Of a stretch of 64,000 nt of DNA, positions 1-7,964 are shown one piece after another. The stretch spans positions 248,001-312,000 of the forward strand of contig NZ_CP059467.1 of NCBI RefSeq assembly GCF_017894365.1, given 5' to 3'. The notes under the pieces were generated by a model that saw only the letters and a list, made by a program, of their open reading frames with translations, had not been told where the DNA came from and did no database searches. This DNA is from Aromatoleum bremense (lineage in GTDB: Bacteria; Pseudomonadota; Gammaproteobacteria; Burkholderiales; Rhodocyclaceae). Made by a program: the position numbers and the translations under genes. How positions within the stretch are numbered: the stretch's first letter is position 1; every line of letters starts with the position of its first letter.

Positions 1-1837
1 CGGCGGTGGCGACGATGGCGTCGAGCGTCTCGGCGCGGTGGTCGGTGAGGTAGGCGATCACCGGCATCACCGAGCAGTCGTTGTTGAAGAGGTCGGGGTT
101 GTTGACGGACGCCTGCTGCGCGCCGTAGTTGAGCACGTCCTGGTTGCGCGCGAGGGTGAGCCACTTCGGGTTGCCTTCGTACGAACCGGCGGTGATCTGG
201 CGCACCGCATCGCCGAGGAACACCGTCGTCTGCACCCCGGGCAGCTGCTGCAGCTGCCACGCGAGGCGGTCGGCTTCGACGAGGGTCTCGTACTTGAGGC
301 AGCCTTCGGCCGCGGTCCTGACGATCACGGCGAACTGGTCGGACGAGAGCGAGTAGTTCGCCGTGATGTAGGCGTTGTCGCGGTTGTAGCGCGAGTCGGC
401 GCGCAGCTCCGGCGCGCCCGGCTCGAGGTCGCCGATCTTGAGCTCGAGGCTGACGACGAAGCCCGCGACGGTGAGCACCGCGGAGACCGCGATCGCGCCG
501 ATCGCCCAGCGCCGCTCGGTGAAGCGCTCGAGCCAGCGCCACAGGCCCGCGCCCGTGCCGTCGGCGGCCCCCGACTCGGCCACGAGACTGCGCTCGGCCG
601 CCCGGGCGCTCACGCCGGTGTAGGACAAGAGCACCGGCAGCAGGATCAGGTTGGTGAAGATCAGCACCGCCACGCCGATGCTCGCCGCGAGCGCGAGCGC
701 CTGGATCACCGGGATGTCGATGACCATCAGCACCGCGAAGCCGACCGCGTCGGCGACCAGCGCCGTCATGCCAGCGAGAAAGAGCCGGCGGAAGGTGAAG
801 CGCGCCGCGACCAGGCGATGCGTGCCGCGGCCGATGTCCTGCACGATGCCGTTCATCTTCTGCGCGCCGTGGCTGACGCCGATCGCGAAGATCAGGAACG
901 GCACGAGGATCGAGAACGGGTCGAGCTCGAAGCCGAGCGCGGCGATGAGGCCCATCTGCCACACCACCGCGATCACCGAGCAGGCGACCACCAGCGCGGT
1001 GCTCCTCAGGCAGCGGGTGTAGAAGAAGATCACGAGAATCGCGATCAGCGCGGCGATCGCGAAGTAAGCCATCACCTGGCTCACGCCGTCGATGAGGTCG
1101 CCGACGAGCTTGGCGAAGCCGATGATGTGGATGCGGATTTCGGGGCCGCCCGAGCCCGCCGCGCGCTCGAACCTCAAACGGATGTTCTCCTCGAGGTTCC
1201 GCGACAGCGCGCGGTAGTCGATCGCCGCGCCCGTCGCGGGATCCTTGTCGAGCAGCGGCACGAAGATCATGCTCGATTTGAAGTCGTTGCCGACGAAGCG
1301 CCCGACGATGCCCGAACGGGCGATGTTGAGCTTGAGCTCGCCGGTCGCCTGCGGCGAGCCGTCGTAGGAATCCGGCATCACCGGCCCGCCCTGGAAGCCT
1401 TCCTCGGTGACTTCGGTCCAGCGCACCGACGGCGTCCACAAGGATTTCACCCACGCGCGATCGACGCCGGGCGTGAGGATGAGCTCGTCGCTGATCTTCT
1501 TCAGCGTCTCCTGGTAGGCCGGGTCGAAGATGTCGCCGCTCGGGCTCGCGACGACGACGCGCAGCACGTTGCCAAGGCCGCGCAGCTCCTTGCGGCTCTC
1601 GAGGTAGTTCTGGATGTAGGGCTGGCTCTGCGGCAGCATGCTCTCGAAGCTCGCGTTCAACTGCAGCTTCATCGCGCCCACCACGGCCAGCACCACGGTC
1701 ACCACGGCGCAGATCACGACCACCGCGAGGCGGTGGTTGAAGATCAGGCGCTCGAGGGCATTGCCGGAGTTGCGGTCGAACTCCGAGAGGGCACGCACGA
1801 CGGGCGTGCGGTCATGCGAATCGAATGCGACGGCCAT
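1..1837 (-). CDS. RND/MMPL-family exporter, 3' end outside the window
   Basis: About 612 residues are visible; the C terminus lies beyond base 1. The chosen ATG follows the YCF48-like gene by 15 bp. An N-terminal membrane helix (about residues 36-56) is followed by a large extracytoplasmic loop, then a bundle of five or six helices (about residues 230-400) and a second periplasmic loop, the layout of the MMPL/SSD branch of RND exporters. In related bacteria this protein is encoded with DUF1302, DUF1329 and YCF48-like proteins and is thought to move hydrophobic compounds through the envelope; that role is inferred from family context. It is the last visible gene of a minus-strand operon starting near 6054. 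Confidence 0.85.
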   Translation of the reverse strand, partial: MAVAFDSHDRTPVVRALSEFDRNSGNALERLIFNHRLAVVVICAVVTVVLAVVGAMKLQLNASFESMLPQSQPYIQNYLESRKELRGLGNVLRVVVASPSGDIFDPAYQETLKKISDELILTPGVDRAWVKSLWTPSVRWTEVTEEGFQGGPVMPDSYDGSPQATGELKLNIARSGIVGRFVGNDFKSSMIFVPLLDKDPATGAAIDYRALSRNLEENIRLRFERAAGSGGPEIRIHIIGFAKLVGDLIDGVSQVMAYFAIAALIAILVIFFYTRCLRSTALVVACSVIAVVWQMGLIAALGFELDPFSILVPFLIFAIGVSHGAQKMNGIVQDIGRGTHRLVAARFTFRRLFLAGMTALVADAVGFAVLMVIDIPVIQALALAASIGVAVLIFTNLILLPVLLSYTGVSARAAERSLVAESGAADGTGAGLWRWLERFTERRWAIGAIAVSAVLTVAGFVVSLELKIGDLEPGAPELRADSRYNRDNAYITANYSLSSDQFAVIVRTAAEGCLKYETLVEADRLAWQLQQLPGVQTTVFLGDAVRQITAGSYEGNPKWLTLARNQDVLNYGAQQASVNNPDLFNNDCSVMPVIAYLTDHRAETLDAIVATA

Positions 1838-1852
1838 CGCGTCGGTCTCCTG

Positions 1853-2905
1853 TTAGCGAAGCGTCTGGACGCGCACGCCGCGGGCACCCGCGACGACCAC
1901 CGCATCCGTGCCGAGGGGTTGCACCGCCGACGCCGGGGCGGCGCGCTCGAGCTTGAGCGGCGAGAAATGCTCGCCGCCATCCGTGCTCACCAGCAGCCGC
2001 CCCGCCTGGCTGGCGAGGATCACGCCCTGGTCGCCTACGGTCGCAGCAGCCGTCAGGCCTTCCTGCACGCCGGTGTCGATCTTGTGCCAGGTCCGCCCGC
2101 TGTCGGTGCTGCGGAACGCGTTGCCGCGCAGCCCGAAGACGATCACCGCGCCTTTGGCGGGCGCGACGCCGAAATAGGTGCCCTGGTAGGGGGTCTGCAG
2201 TGCGCGAAAGACGCCCGCCGCGGCATCGAGGCGCAGCACGAGGCCCTGCTCGCCGGTCGCGAACACTTCGCCCTCGGCGCCGCGGATCGCATAGAGGTGC
2301 AACGCCTGCGGGTTCTCGGTGCGGTCGAGCCACGGCTCCCAGTGCTTGCCGCCGTCCGTGGTGCGCAGGATCAGGTTGAACGCGCCGACGACGAAGCCGT
2401 TGTGCTCGTCGGCGAACCACACGTCGAGGAAGGGGTTCTCGGCGCCCTGCGCGGCGAAGCGCTCGGCCTCACTGACCCACTTCGCGGCCTCGTCACCGGA
2501 CTGGGCCTTGTAGTACTCGACCATCATGGTGCCTACGGCACGCCCGTCGAGCTGCTTGGTCCAGCTCGCACCGGCATCATTGCTCGCGAGCACGACGCCG
2601 TCGTGCCCCACCGCCCAGCCGGCTCGCGCCGTCGGGAAGCTCACCGCGACCAGATCCGAGCTGACCGGCACTTTCGCCTGCCGCCAGCTCTTGCCCGCGT
2701 CGTCGGAATACACGACGTGGCCGCGCTGGCCGACGCCGACGACACGCTGGCCGGCGAGCGCCAGGCCGTTGATGAGCCCCCTGGCCGCGAGCTCGCTCGT
2801 CATCGCCGGGGTGTCGAGCACGTCCTGGAAGCCGGCCGCGGGGGCGGTCGCCGGCAGCGTCAGCGCGAGCGCAAACAGGGCGCCGCCAAGTCGGTGCGCG
2901 TTCAT
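1853..2905 (-). CDS. YCF48-like beta-propeller protein, secreted
   Basis: 350 residues. The ATG at 2905 has a strong GGAGGAG ribosome site; longer in-frame starts lack one. A signal peptide (about 22 residues, ending ...APAAG) precedes repeated Asp-box/BNR-like strands such as YSDDAGKSWRQ, ASNDAGASWTKQ, RTTDGGKHWEP and RSTDSGRTWHK, typical of YCF48/PSII assembly factor HCF136-like propellers. In proteobacteria the family sits beside RND exporters and DUF1329 proteins and is assumed to be a periplasmic partner. The exact function is unknown. It is co-transcribed with the exporter 15 bp downstream. Confidence 0.82.
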   Translation of the reverse strand: MNAHRLGGALFALALTLPATAPAAGFQDVLDTPAMTSELAARGLINGLALAGQRVVGVGQRGHVVYSDDAGKSWRQAKVPVSSDLVAVSFPTARAGWAVGHDGVVLASNDAGASWTKQLDGRAVGTMMVEYYKAQSGDEAAKWVSEAERFAAQGAENPFLDVWFADEHNGFVVGAFNLILRTTDGGKHWEPWLDRTENPQALHLYAIRGAEGEVFATGEQGLVLRLDAAAGVFRALQTPYQGTYFGVAPAKGAVIVFGLRGNAFRSTDSGRTWHKIDTGVQEGLTAAATVGDQGVILASQAGRLLVSTDGGEHFSPLKLERAAPASAVQPLGTDAVVVAGARGVRVQTLR

Positions 2906-2984
2906 CGTTGCTCCTCCGTGGGGTCGGAAAGGCCGGGCGGGCGGCACAGCGCCCTGCCCGGCTCGAATCATTGTTGTTGTGGTT

Positions 2985-4334
2985 TCAGCGGATGCCCGCG
3001 CCGGCGAGCGAATCCGGCGACCACTCGCGATCGGTGAGCGGCTTGGTCTGGCGCATGCCGCCGGTCTCGGCACTGAAGCCGGTCAGCGAGTAGATGCCCG
3101 CGACCAGGTCGTAGTGGCCGAACATGTCGGTGTAGGGCGCCGGCAGGTCGTAGCTCGGGGCCATGTAGGCGAAGCCGGCGCGGTAGAGCTGGCCGCGGGC
3201 GTCGTACTGGTCGGAGGCGAGCGCCGCCCACGAGTCCTCGTCGAGGTAGAAGGTGCGCTTGCTATACACGTGGCGCTTGCCTTCGCGCAGCGTCGCCTCG
3301 ACGACCCACACGCGGTGCAGCTCCCAGCGCACCAGGTCCGGGTTGAGGTGGTTGGGCTTCACGAGCGCGTCCTGCTTGGCCTGATACACCGCGGTGTAGG
3401 CGTTGTACGGCACGATCATCTCCTTCTTGCCGACGAGCTTGAAGTCGAAGCGCTCCATCGAGCCGATGAAGATGAAGATGTCGTCGAAGGTGTTGCCCCC
3501 CGCCGTGCCCGGGTTGGGCGTGTCGTGCGAGAGATCGGGGGCGACCTTGACGCGCCGCTGCCCCGGCAGGTAGGTCCACGCACGGCGGTCCTTGGTGCCG
3601 ATGTCGAGCGGATCGACGATCAGGAGCGCCTCGCCCGCGCGCCGCGCCGGACCCGTGTAGGTGTTCTTGATGCGCCAGTAGGTCTCGGCCGAAGTCTTGC
3701 TCGCATCCCAGAACGGGAACTCCTGGACGTTCATGCCTTCGGTGGCGAGCGTCGTGCGCCCGCTCGCGTCGACGTTGAGGTTGCGGTACTTCACCTCGTA
3801 GGCCTGGCCGTTGTAGCGCACCAGGTGGTTCCACATCGCTTCATAGCCGGTCTTGGGGATCGGGAAGGGGAAGCCCGCGTGCGCGCCTTCGATCGAGCGC
3901 CCGTCGTTGTGGGTCTTGGCCTGCGTCGCGATCTTCGCGGTGTTGTCGGCGATGAACTTGGGGAAGGCGACGCTGCGGTGCGTCGGATAGACGTCCACGC
4001 GGAAGCTCGGATACTTCTGCAACAGCGCCTTGGTCCCTTCGGTGAGCTTGTCGGCGTGCTGCGCCATGTTCTTGGCGTCGATCACGAGCCGCGGCTTCTC
4101 GGCGCCGAAGGGGTTCGGGCGGATGCCGTCGCCCGGCTTGAAGCCCGCCGGGGGCGTGGTGAGCCCGCCGGTGTATTCGGGGATGGTGCCGTCCTGGTTG
4201 CCGGCGCGCTCGGCGCCGACCGCAGTGAGCGTGGTGCCGAGCTTCTTCGCCTCTTCGGGCGTGATCGCGGCCAGGGCCGCCCCGCTCAGGGCCAGCGCGA
4301 GCGCCGCCGGCAGCAGTGCTTTCGTGAATTTCAT
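2985..4334 (-). CDS. DUF1329 family periplasmic/outer-membrane lipid-binding-like protein
   Basis: 449 residues with a Sec signal peptide (MKFTKALLPAALALALSG, cleavage near AAL/AAI). Length and composition fit DUF1329, a family related to LolA/LolB-like beta-barrel half folds and nearly always encoded next to DUF1302. An AGGAGGAGG ribosome site precedes the ATG. It lies 13 bp after the DUF1302 gene and 79 bp before the YCF48-like gene, so one operon is likely. The role in uptake or export of hydrophobic substrates (alkyl aromatics, terpenoids, steroids) is inferred from where such clusters occur; the substrate cannot be read from the sequence. Confidence 0.85.
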   Translation of the reverse strand: MKFTKALLPAALALALSGAALAAITPEEAKKLGTTLTAVGAERAGNQDGTIPEYTGGLTTPPAGFKPGDGIRPNPFGAEKPRLVIDAKNMAQHADKLTEGTKALLQKYPSFRVDVYPTHRSVAFPKFIADNTAKIATQAKTHNDGRSIEGAHAGFPFPIPKTGYEAMWNHLVRYNGQAYEVKYRNLNVDASGRTTLATEGMNVQEFPFWDASKTSAETYWRIKNTYTGPARRAGEALLIVDPLDIGTKDRRAWTYLPGQRRVKVAPDLSHDTPNPGTAGGNTFDDIFIFIGSMERFDFKLVGKKEMIVPYNAYTAVYQAKQDALVKPNHLNPDLVRWELHRVWVVEATLREGKRHVYSKRTFYLDEDSWAALASDQYDARGQLYRAGFAYMAPSYDLPAPYTDMFGHYDLVAGIYSLTGFSAETGGMRQTKPLTDREWSPDSLAGAGIR

Positions 4335-4347
4335 GGGGTCCTCCTCC

Positions 4348-6054
4348 TTAGAAGGTCGTCTTCAGCGTCAGGCTCACGAAGCCGCGATCCTTCAGCAGCG
4401 TGGTGAAGCCGTTTTGTGTCGTCACGGCGGTGCCGTTGTCGCGGTACTTGCCGAAGTAGTCGATGTACTTCAGGTCGATGCGGTACTTCTGGAACACGTC
4501 GGCCGAGAGGCCCACGCTGTAGTTGCCGTTGCCTTCGTTGCCGCCGAACACCGTCGCGGCGTTGCCGGACAGACCCAGCGACATCGTCATCGGCGCCGAC
4601 AGATCGACGCCCGGCATCACCTGGTACCAGGTCGGCGTGAAGGCGACGCCAAGGCCCCAGAAGTCCTTCGTCGTGCAGCCGTCCCACTTGTCGAGGTCGC
4701 GCGGGCGCGTCGTGCCGTTGGCCTCGCACGGTGCGAAGCCCACCGCGTTGAAGAGGTTCTCGCCGCTACGAACCTTGTCCCAGCGGCTCCACGTGAGCTC
4801 GGCGGCCCAGCTCGCCTGGTCGAAGAGCGGCGTGTCGGGGATCAGGCCGAGCACGTTCACGAGGCCGTGGAAGGTGTCGCCGCGCGGGCCGCTGGTGTCG
4901 CCGCGGTCCGGGAGCCCCGTCGCCGAGATGCCGAGCACCTGCGCGTTGAGCGGCGTGTTGCGCCGGTACGAGAGCTCGGCGCCGACGCTCACGCCGCCGA
5001 TGTTCTTCGCCAGGCTGACGCCGAACAGGTCGATGTCGTCGGCGTAGATCAGGTTGTACCGGGAGACGCCGGGGCCGACCCGCGTGAGCAAGGTCTGCGG
5101 CAGCTTGTCGGCGTAGCGCCGGTAGTAGAAGCCGAGCGTGCCGTCGAGCGCCTCGGGGGCCCAGCGCAGCGACACGCCGTATTCGCCGCGGTCCTTCGGC
5201 TCGAGCGCATCGCCGTTGGTCGCGAAGCCGAGCGCCGGGCTGAGGAACTGGCGGTCCGGGCCGTTGAAGGCGAAGTCGACCGGGCCGAGGTAGGTGCCGC
5301 CTTCGGGGTAGCGGTAGGCCTCCCACTGCAGGAAGTACTGCGCGGCGACCGACAGCGTGTCGGTGACCTGCGCCTGGGCCGAGAGCTGGTTGAGCGGGCG
5401 GAAGAGCTCCTTGGCTTCGACCCCAGGGGTGGCGAAGCCCTTTTGCAGGTCGAGCGGCATCTGCGCATAGGAGACGCTGTGCAGCGCGCCGCCGAGGAAC
5501 AGCGACTCGCCCCAGAACACCGAGTGCCGGCCCGCCTTCAACCGCACCGGCACCTCGCCCGCGTCGAAGTTGGCGAACGCGAACGCGTCAAGGAGCTCCC
5601 CCGACGGGCCGTGGTAGAGCCGCTTGGTGTAGCGGCTGTACTGGTGACCCTCGTAGCTCGGGATGTTCACGAGCGGCGCATTCGGGTTCGAGCGGCTGTC
5701 GTCGTCATAGGCCGCGTCGTACCAGCCGGTGGCGCTGACGCGAAAGCCGGTCTTGCCCTGGTACACCACGTCGAGTTCGGACAGCAGGTCGAAGCGGTTG
5801 GCGACGAAGTCGCCGTTGTCGAAGCTGTACGTGCCTTCGTCGGTGACCGCCGAGCGGCCGAACTTGTCGTCGCGGCGCTCGACGCGCGTCGCAATGTTGT
5901 AGCGCACCGTGTTGTCCCAGCGCACCTGCAGCTCAGCGCTGCCAGTGTCGAACTCGAACGCCACCGCGTTGCCGCCCATCGCCAGCAGCGCTGCGGCTAC
6001 CGCGACCGCGATGCGCCCACGCGCAACGCCCTCCCCTTGTCTGCTCATCTCCAT
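4348..6054 (-). CDS. DUF1302 family outer-membrane beta-barrel protein
   Basis: 568 residues from the ATG at 6054 (an in-frame ATG at 6108 would add 18 residues before the signal sequence). A signal peptide with a hydrophobic core around AVAVAAALLAMGG is followed by a long beta-rich sequence ending in the aromatic LTLKTTF, the usual C-terminal signature of an outer-membrane barrel. DUF1302 proteins are porin-like and pair with DUF1329. It is the first gene of the envelope operon. A C-run/G-run palindrome lies about 100 bp upstream at 6157-6175. Confidence 0.85.
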   Translation of the reverse strand: MEMSRQGEGVARGRIAVAVAAALLAMGGNAVAFEFDTGSAELQVRWDNTVRYNIATRVERRDDKFGRSAVTDEGTYSFDNGDFVANRFDLLSELDVVYQGKTGFRVSATGWYDAAYDDDSRSNPNAPLVNIPSYEGHQYSRYTKRLYHGPSGELLDAFAFANFDAGEVPVRLKAGRHSVFWGESLFLGGALHSVSYAQMPLDLQKGFATPGVEAKELFRPLNQLSAQAQVTDTLSVAAQYFLQWEAYRYPEGGTYLGPVDFAFNGPDRQFLSPALGFATNGDALEPKDRGEYGVSLRWAPEALDGTLGFYYRRYADKLPQTLLTRVGPGVSRYNLIYADDIDLFGVSLAKNIGGVSVGAELSYRRNTPLNAQVLGISATGLPDRGDTSGPRGDTFHGLVNVLGLIPDTPLFDQASWAAELTWSRWDKVRSGENLFNAVGFAPCEANGTTRPRDLDKWDGCTTKDFWGLGVAFTPTWYQVMPGVDLSAPMTMSLGLSGNAATVFGGNEGNGNYSVGLSADVFQKYRIDLKYIDYFGKYRDNGTAVTTQNGFTTLLKDRGFVSLTLKTTF

Positions 6055-6481
6055 CGCCTTCAGCCCCTCTTTTATCGTTGGCTTGATCAATTTCGCCTGC
6101 TCCGGCACCTGCCCACCGGATGCGATTCATTGTGCGCATCGCCGGAAGCTCTTTCACCCCCCTGCGAAGAGGGGTAAAGAGCACCAAGCAAGACCCGACG
6201 CGTGCGCGCCGGTTTCTCATTGCTTCGTGAAACAGCAGTTGGGAATTGAGGCGACGACCGCGAGAATTTCATCGCCGCGCAGCGCCGTTTTTATAGTTGG
6301 AACGAAGAGGCGATTTCTTATTTATAGTCGTGGATACGAATCGCCGTCTTGGGACATTGTCCAATTCGTGGGTTCGCACTGCAGCTCGAGCCGCGCCACA
6401 ATAATGTAATGCACGAGCGGATTGAAAAGGCGTCGCGCGACATCGAGGGCCGAACCATGAAACGTCAGGCAATGCCGACCG
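6055..6481. other. Intergenic stretch upstream of the DUF1302 operon
   Basis: No convincing gene. It holds a C-run/G-run palindrome (6157-6175), an AT-richer part near 6285-6340 that could contain the DUF1302 promoter, and at 6460-6478 a sequence matching 45457-45476 in front of fdhD almost base for base (gaaacgtca then ggcaatgcc). It ends at the EAL-domain fragment. Confidence 0.5.
6157..6175. repeat. C-run/G-run palindrome
   Basis: CCCCCC followed by 8 bases and GGGGT, about 100 bp upstream of the DUF1302 start. It is one of eight similar palindromes in gaps of this window (also near 6706, 10843, 12746, 31701, 41672, 45368, 47187). It could be a regulator site, a dispersed small repeat or a transcript hairpin. 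Confidence 0.45.
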
Positions 6482-6655
6482 GGGCACAACCTGGACCTCA
6501 AGGTCATTGCCGAAGGCGTCGAGAGCAGAGCGGTATGGGACCGTTTGACCGCGCTGGGCTGCGACACCGCACAAGGCTATTTCATCAGCAGGCCCATTCC
6601 CGCAGGAGAGTTCGCCAAATGGGAAAGTGAATCCTGTTGGCATGCGCAGCACTAA
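6482..6655 (+). pseudogene. C-terminal fragment of an EAL-domain (c-di-GMP phosphodiesterase) gene
   Basis: 58 codons read GHNLDLKVIAEGVES...GCDTAQGYFISRPIP...FAKW then a stop. This is the last part of an EAL domain, including the DxK-VIAEGVE and GxxxQGY-SRP motifs. The catalytic N-terminal part is absent and no start precedes it, so it is a remnant left by a rearrangement. It begins directly after the sequence that resembles the fdhD promoter region. Confidence 0.75.
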
Positions 6656-6705
6656 GTCTGGCAGATCCCGTCGGCGCTTGCGCAGGTGCCCGCGAACCCG
6701 CGACG

Positions 6706-6725
6706 CCCCCCTTTGCCGAGGGGGT
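6706..6725. repeat. C-run/G-run palindrome
   Basis: CCCCCC, 8 bases, GGGGGT, located between the EAL fragment and the UspA-hemerythrin gene. Same class as the palindrome at 6157-6175. Confidence 0.45.
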
Positions 6726-6878
6726 GGCAGGGCATTCCGACGGGACTAGAATCGGCCGCGAATCATCTCCCGTCGACGGAGAGCCGGATGCAATTCCCGG
6801 GTCGCGGACGGCTACTTGACGTCCGTCTGAAACGGGTACGCCTCGAGAACCCGATTCGCCCAGCTTCCAGGAGTCACC

Positions 6879-7907
6879 ATGTATCGCCACCTTCTCGTGC
6901 CCATCGACGGTACCGACCTCTCGACGGAAATCTGCAGCAATGCGGTCGAATTCGCCCGCACCCTCGGCGCCCGCATCACCTTCTTTCACGCCCAGGCGGA
7001 CTATGCGGCGGCGCTCGACGGCGAAGCCGAAATCGTCCGCCTCACGTCGCCGGAAAAGTTCGCCTATGCCTTCGAGGGCCGCGTGCGCGAACTCCTCGCG
7101 CAGGCCGAGGCCGCAGCGCGCGCTTTCGGCGTTCCTTGCGGTTCGTCGACTGCCGTCAGCAATTCGCCATCGCGCGCAATCATCGCCGCGGCACGCGAAG
7201 CCGACTGCGATCTGATCTACATGGCCTCACACGGCCGACGCAGCAGCATCGGCATGATGCTGGGATCACAGACGCTGAAGGTCCTGGTCAATGCCGGCAT
7301 GCCGATGCTCGTTGCCTCGACGTCCAACCCGGGCGCGCCGTCGCAAGCGACAGACGTCATTCGCGAGGAGCACCGTTCGCTCGCCGCCGTGCTCCACGCG
7401 CTGCTGAATCTGCTCGACAGCGGACAGGACTTGCACGTGGCGCCTCAAGCTGAACTCCTGCGCCTGATGATGCACTACATCGAGGGGTTTTCGACGACCC
7501 AGCATCACCCGAAGGAAGAGGAATACCTCCTGCCCAAACTGCAGGCGAGATCGTCGCGCTACGACGCGGAACTCGCGGAGCTTGGTCAGAGGTATGAACA
7601 TGACCGGCGACTGGTCGGCGAACTCGCAGCATCGGTCGAACGACTTCTCGTCGACAAGGGCGACCTTGTCGAGACAAAGGACACGGCGACTCGCTACGAA
7701 CAATCCCTCTGGCAGCACATGGAACGCGTCGAACGGGTAATTCTGCCCGCGACCCTGTGCCATCTGACGCCCGAGGACTGGGAAGGGATCAATACGGCGT
7801 TTTCGGATAACGGCGATCCGCGTTTCAGCCGAAACAGCAGGACGGAATTCCGCCGCATCTTCTCGCGCATCGTGAATCTCGCCCCCTGGAACGCAGCGGA
7901 CAAATAG
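6879..7907 (+). CDS. Universal stress protein fused to a hemerythrin-like HHE domain
   Basis: 342 residues. Residues 1-150 form a UspA domain (start MYRHLLVPIDGTD; the ATP-binding-like segment MASHGRRSSIGMMLGSQT near 113-130). Residues about 165-320 form an all-helical HHE region with IREEHRSL, MMHYIEGF...HHPKEEEYLLPKL and YEHDRRL, whose His and Glu residues fit a non-heme diiron site. UspA and HHE usually occur as separate proteins; the fusion suggests a cytoplasmic stress protein sensing O2, NO or redox, which is inference. The ligase gene follows after 57 bp in the same direction. An AGGAGT ribosome site precedes the ATG. Confidence 0.85.
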   Translation: MYRHLLVPIDGTDLSTEICSNAVEFARTLGARITFFHAQADYAAALDGEAEIVRLTSPEKFAYAFEGRVRELLAQAEAAARAFGVPCGSSTAVSNSPSRAIIAAAREADCDLIYMASHGRRSSIGMMLGSQTLKVLVNAGMPMLVASTSNPGAPSQATDVIREEHRSLAAVLHALLNLLDSGQDLHVAPQAELLRLMMHYIEGFSTTQHHPKEEEYLLPKLQARSSRYDAELAELGQRYEHDRRLVGELAASVERLLVDKGDLVETKDTATRYEQSLWQHMERVERVILPATLCHLTPEDWEGINTAFSDNGDPRFSRNSRTEFRRIFSRIVNLAPWNAADK

Positions 7908-7964
7908 CCGAATTTCGTGCGGCACAGCGTTGCGTGAAATCCAGGCGTGCTCGGGAGTCAGCCG

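Noticed and set aside
38..3037. A 999-codon plus-strand open frame opposite the RND and YCF48-like genes
   Set aside because: Low-complexity Arg/Asp/His-rich translation typical of antisense frames in GC-rich DNA; the minus strand encodes recognisable proteins with ribosome sites.
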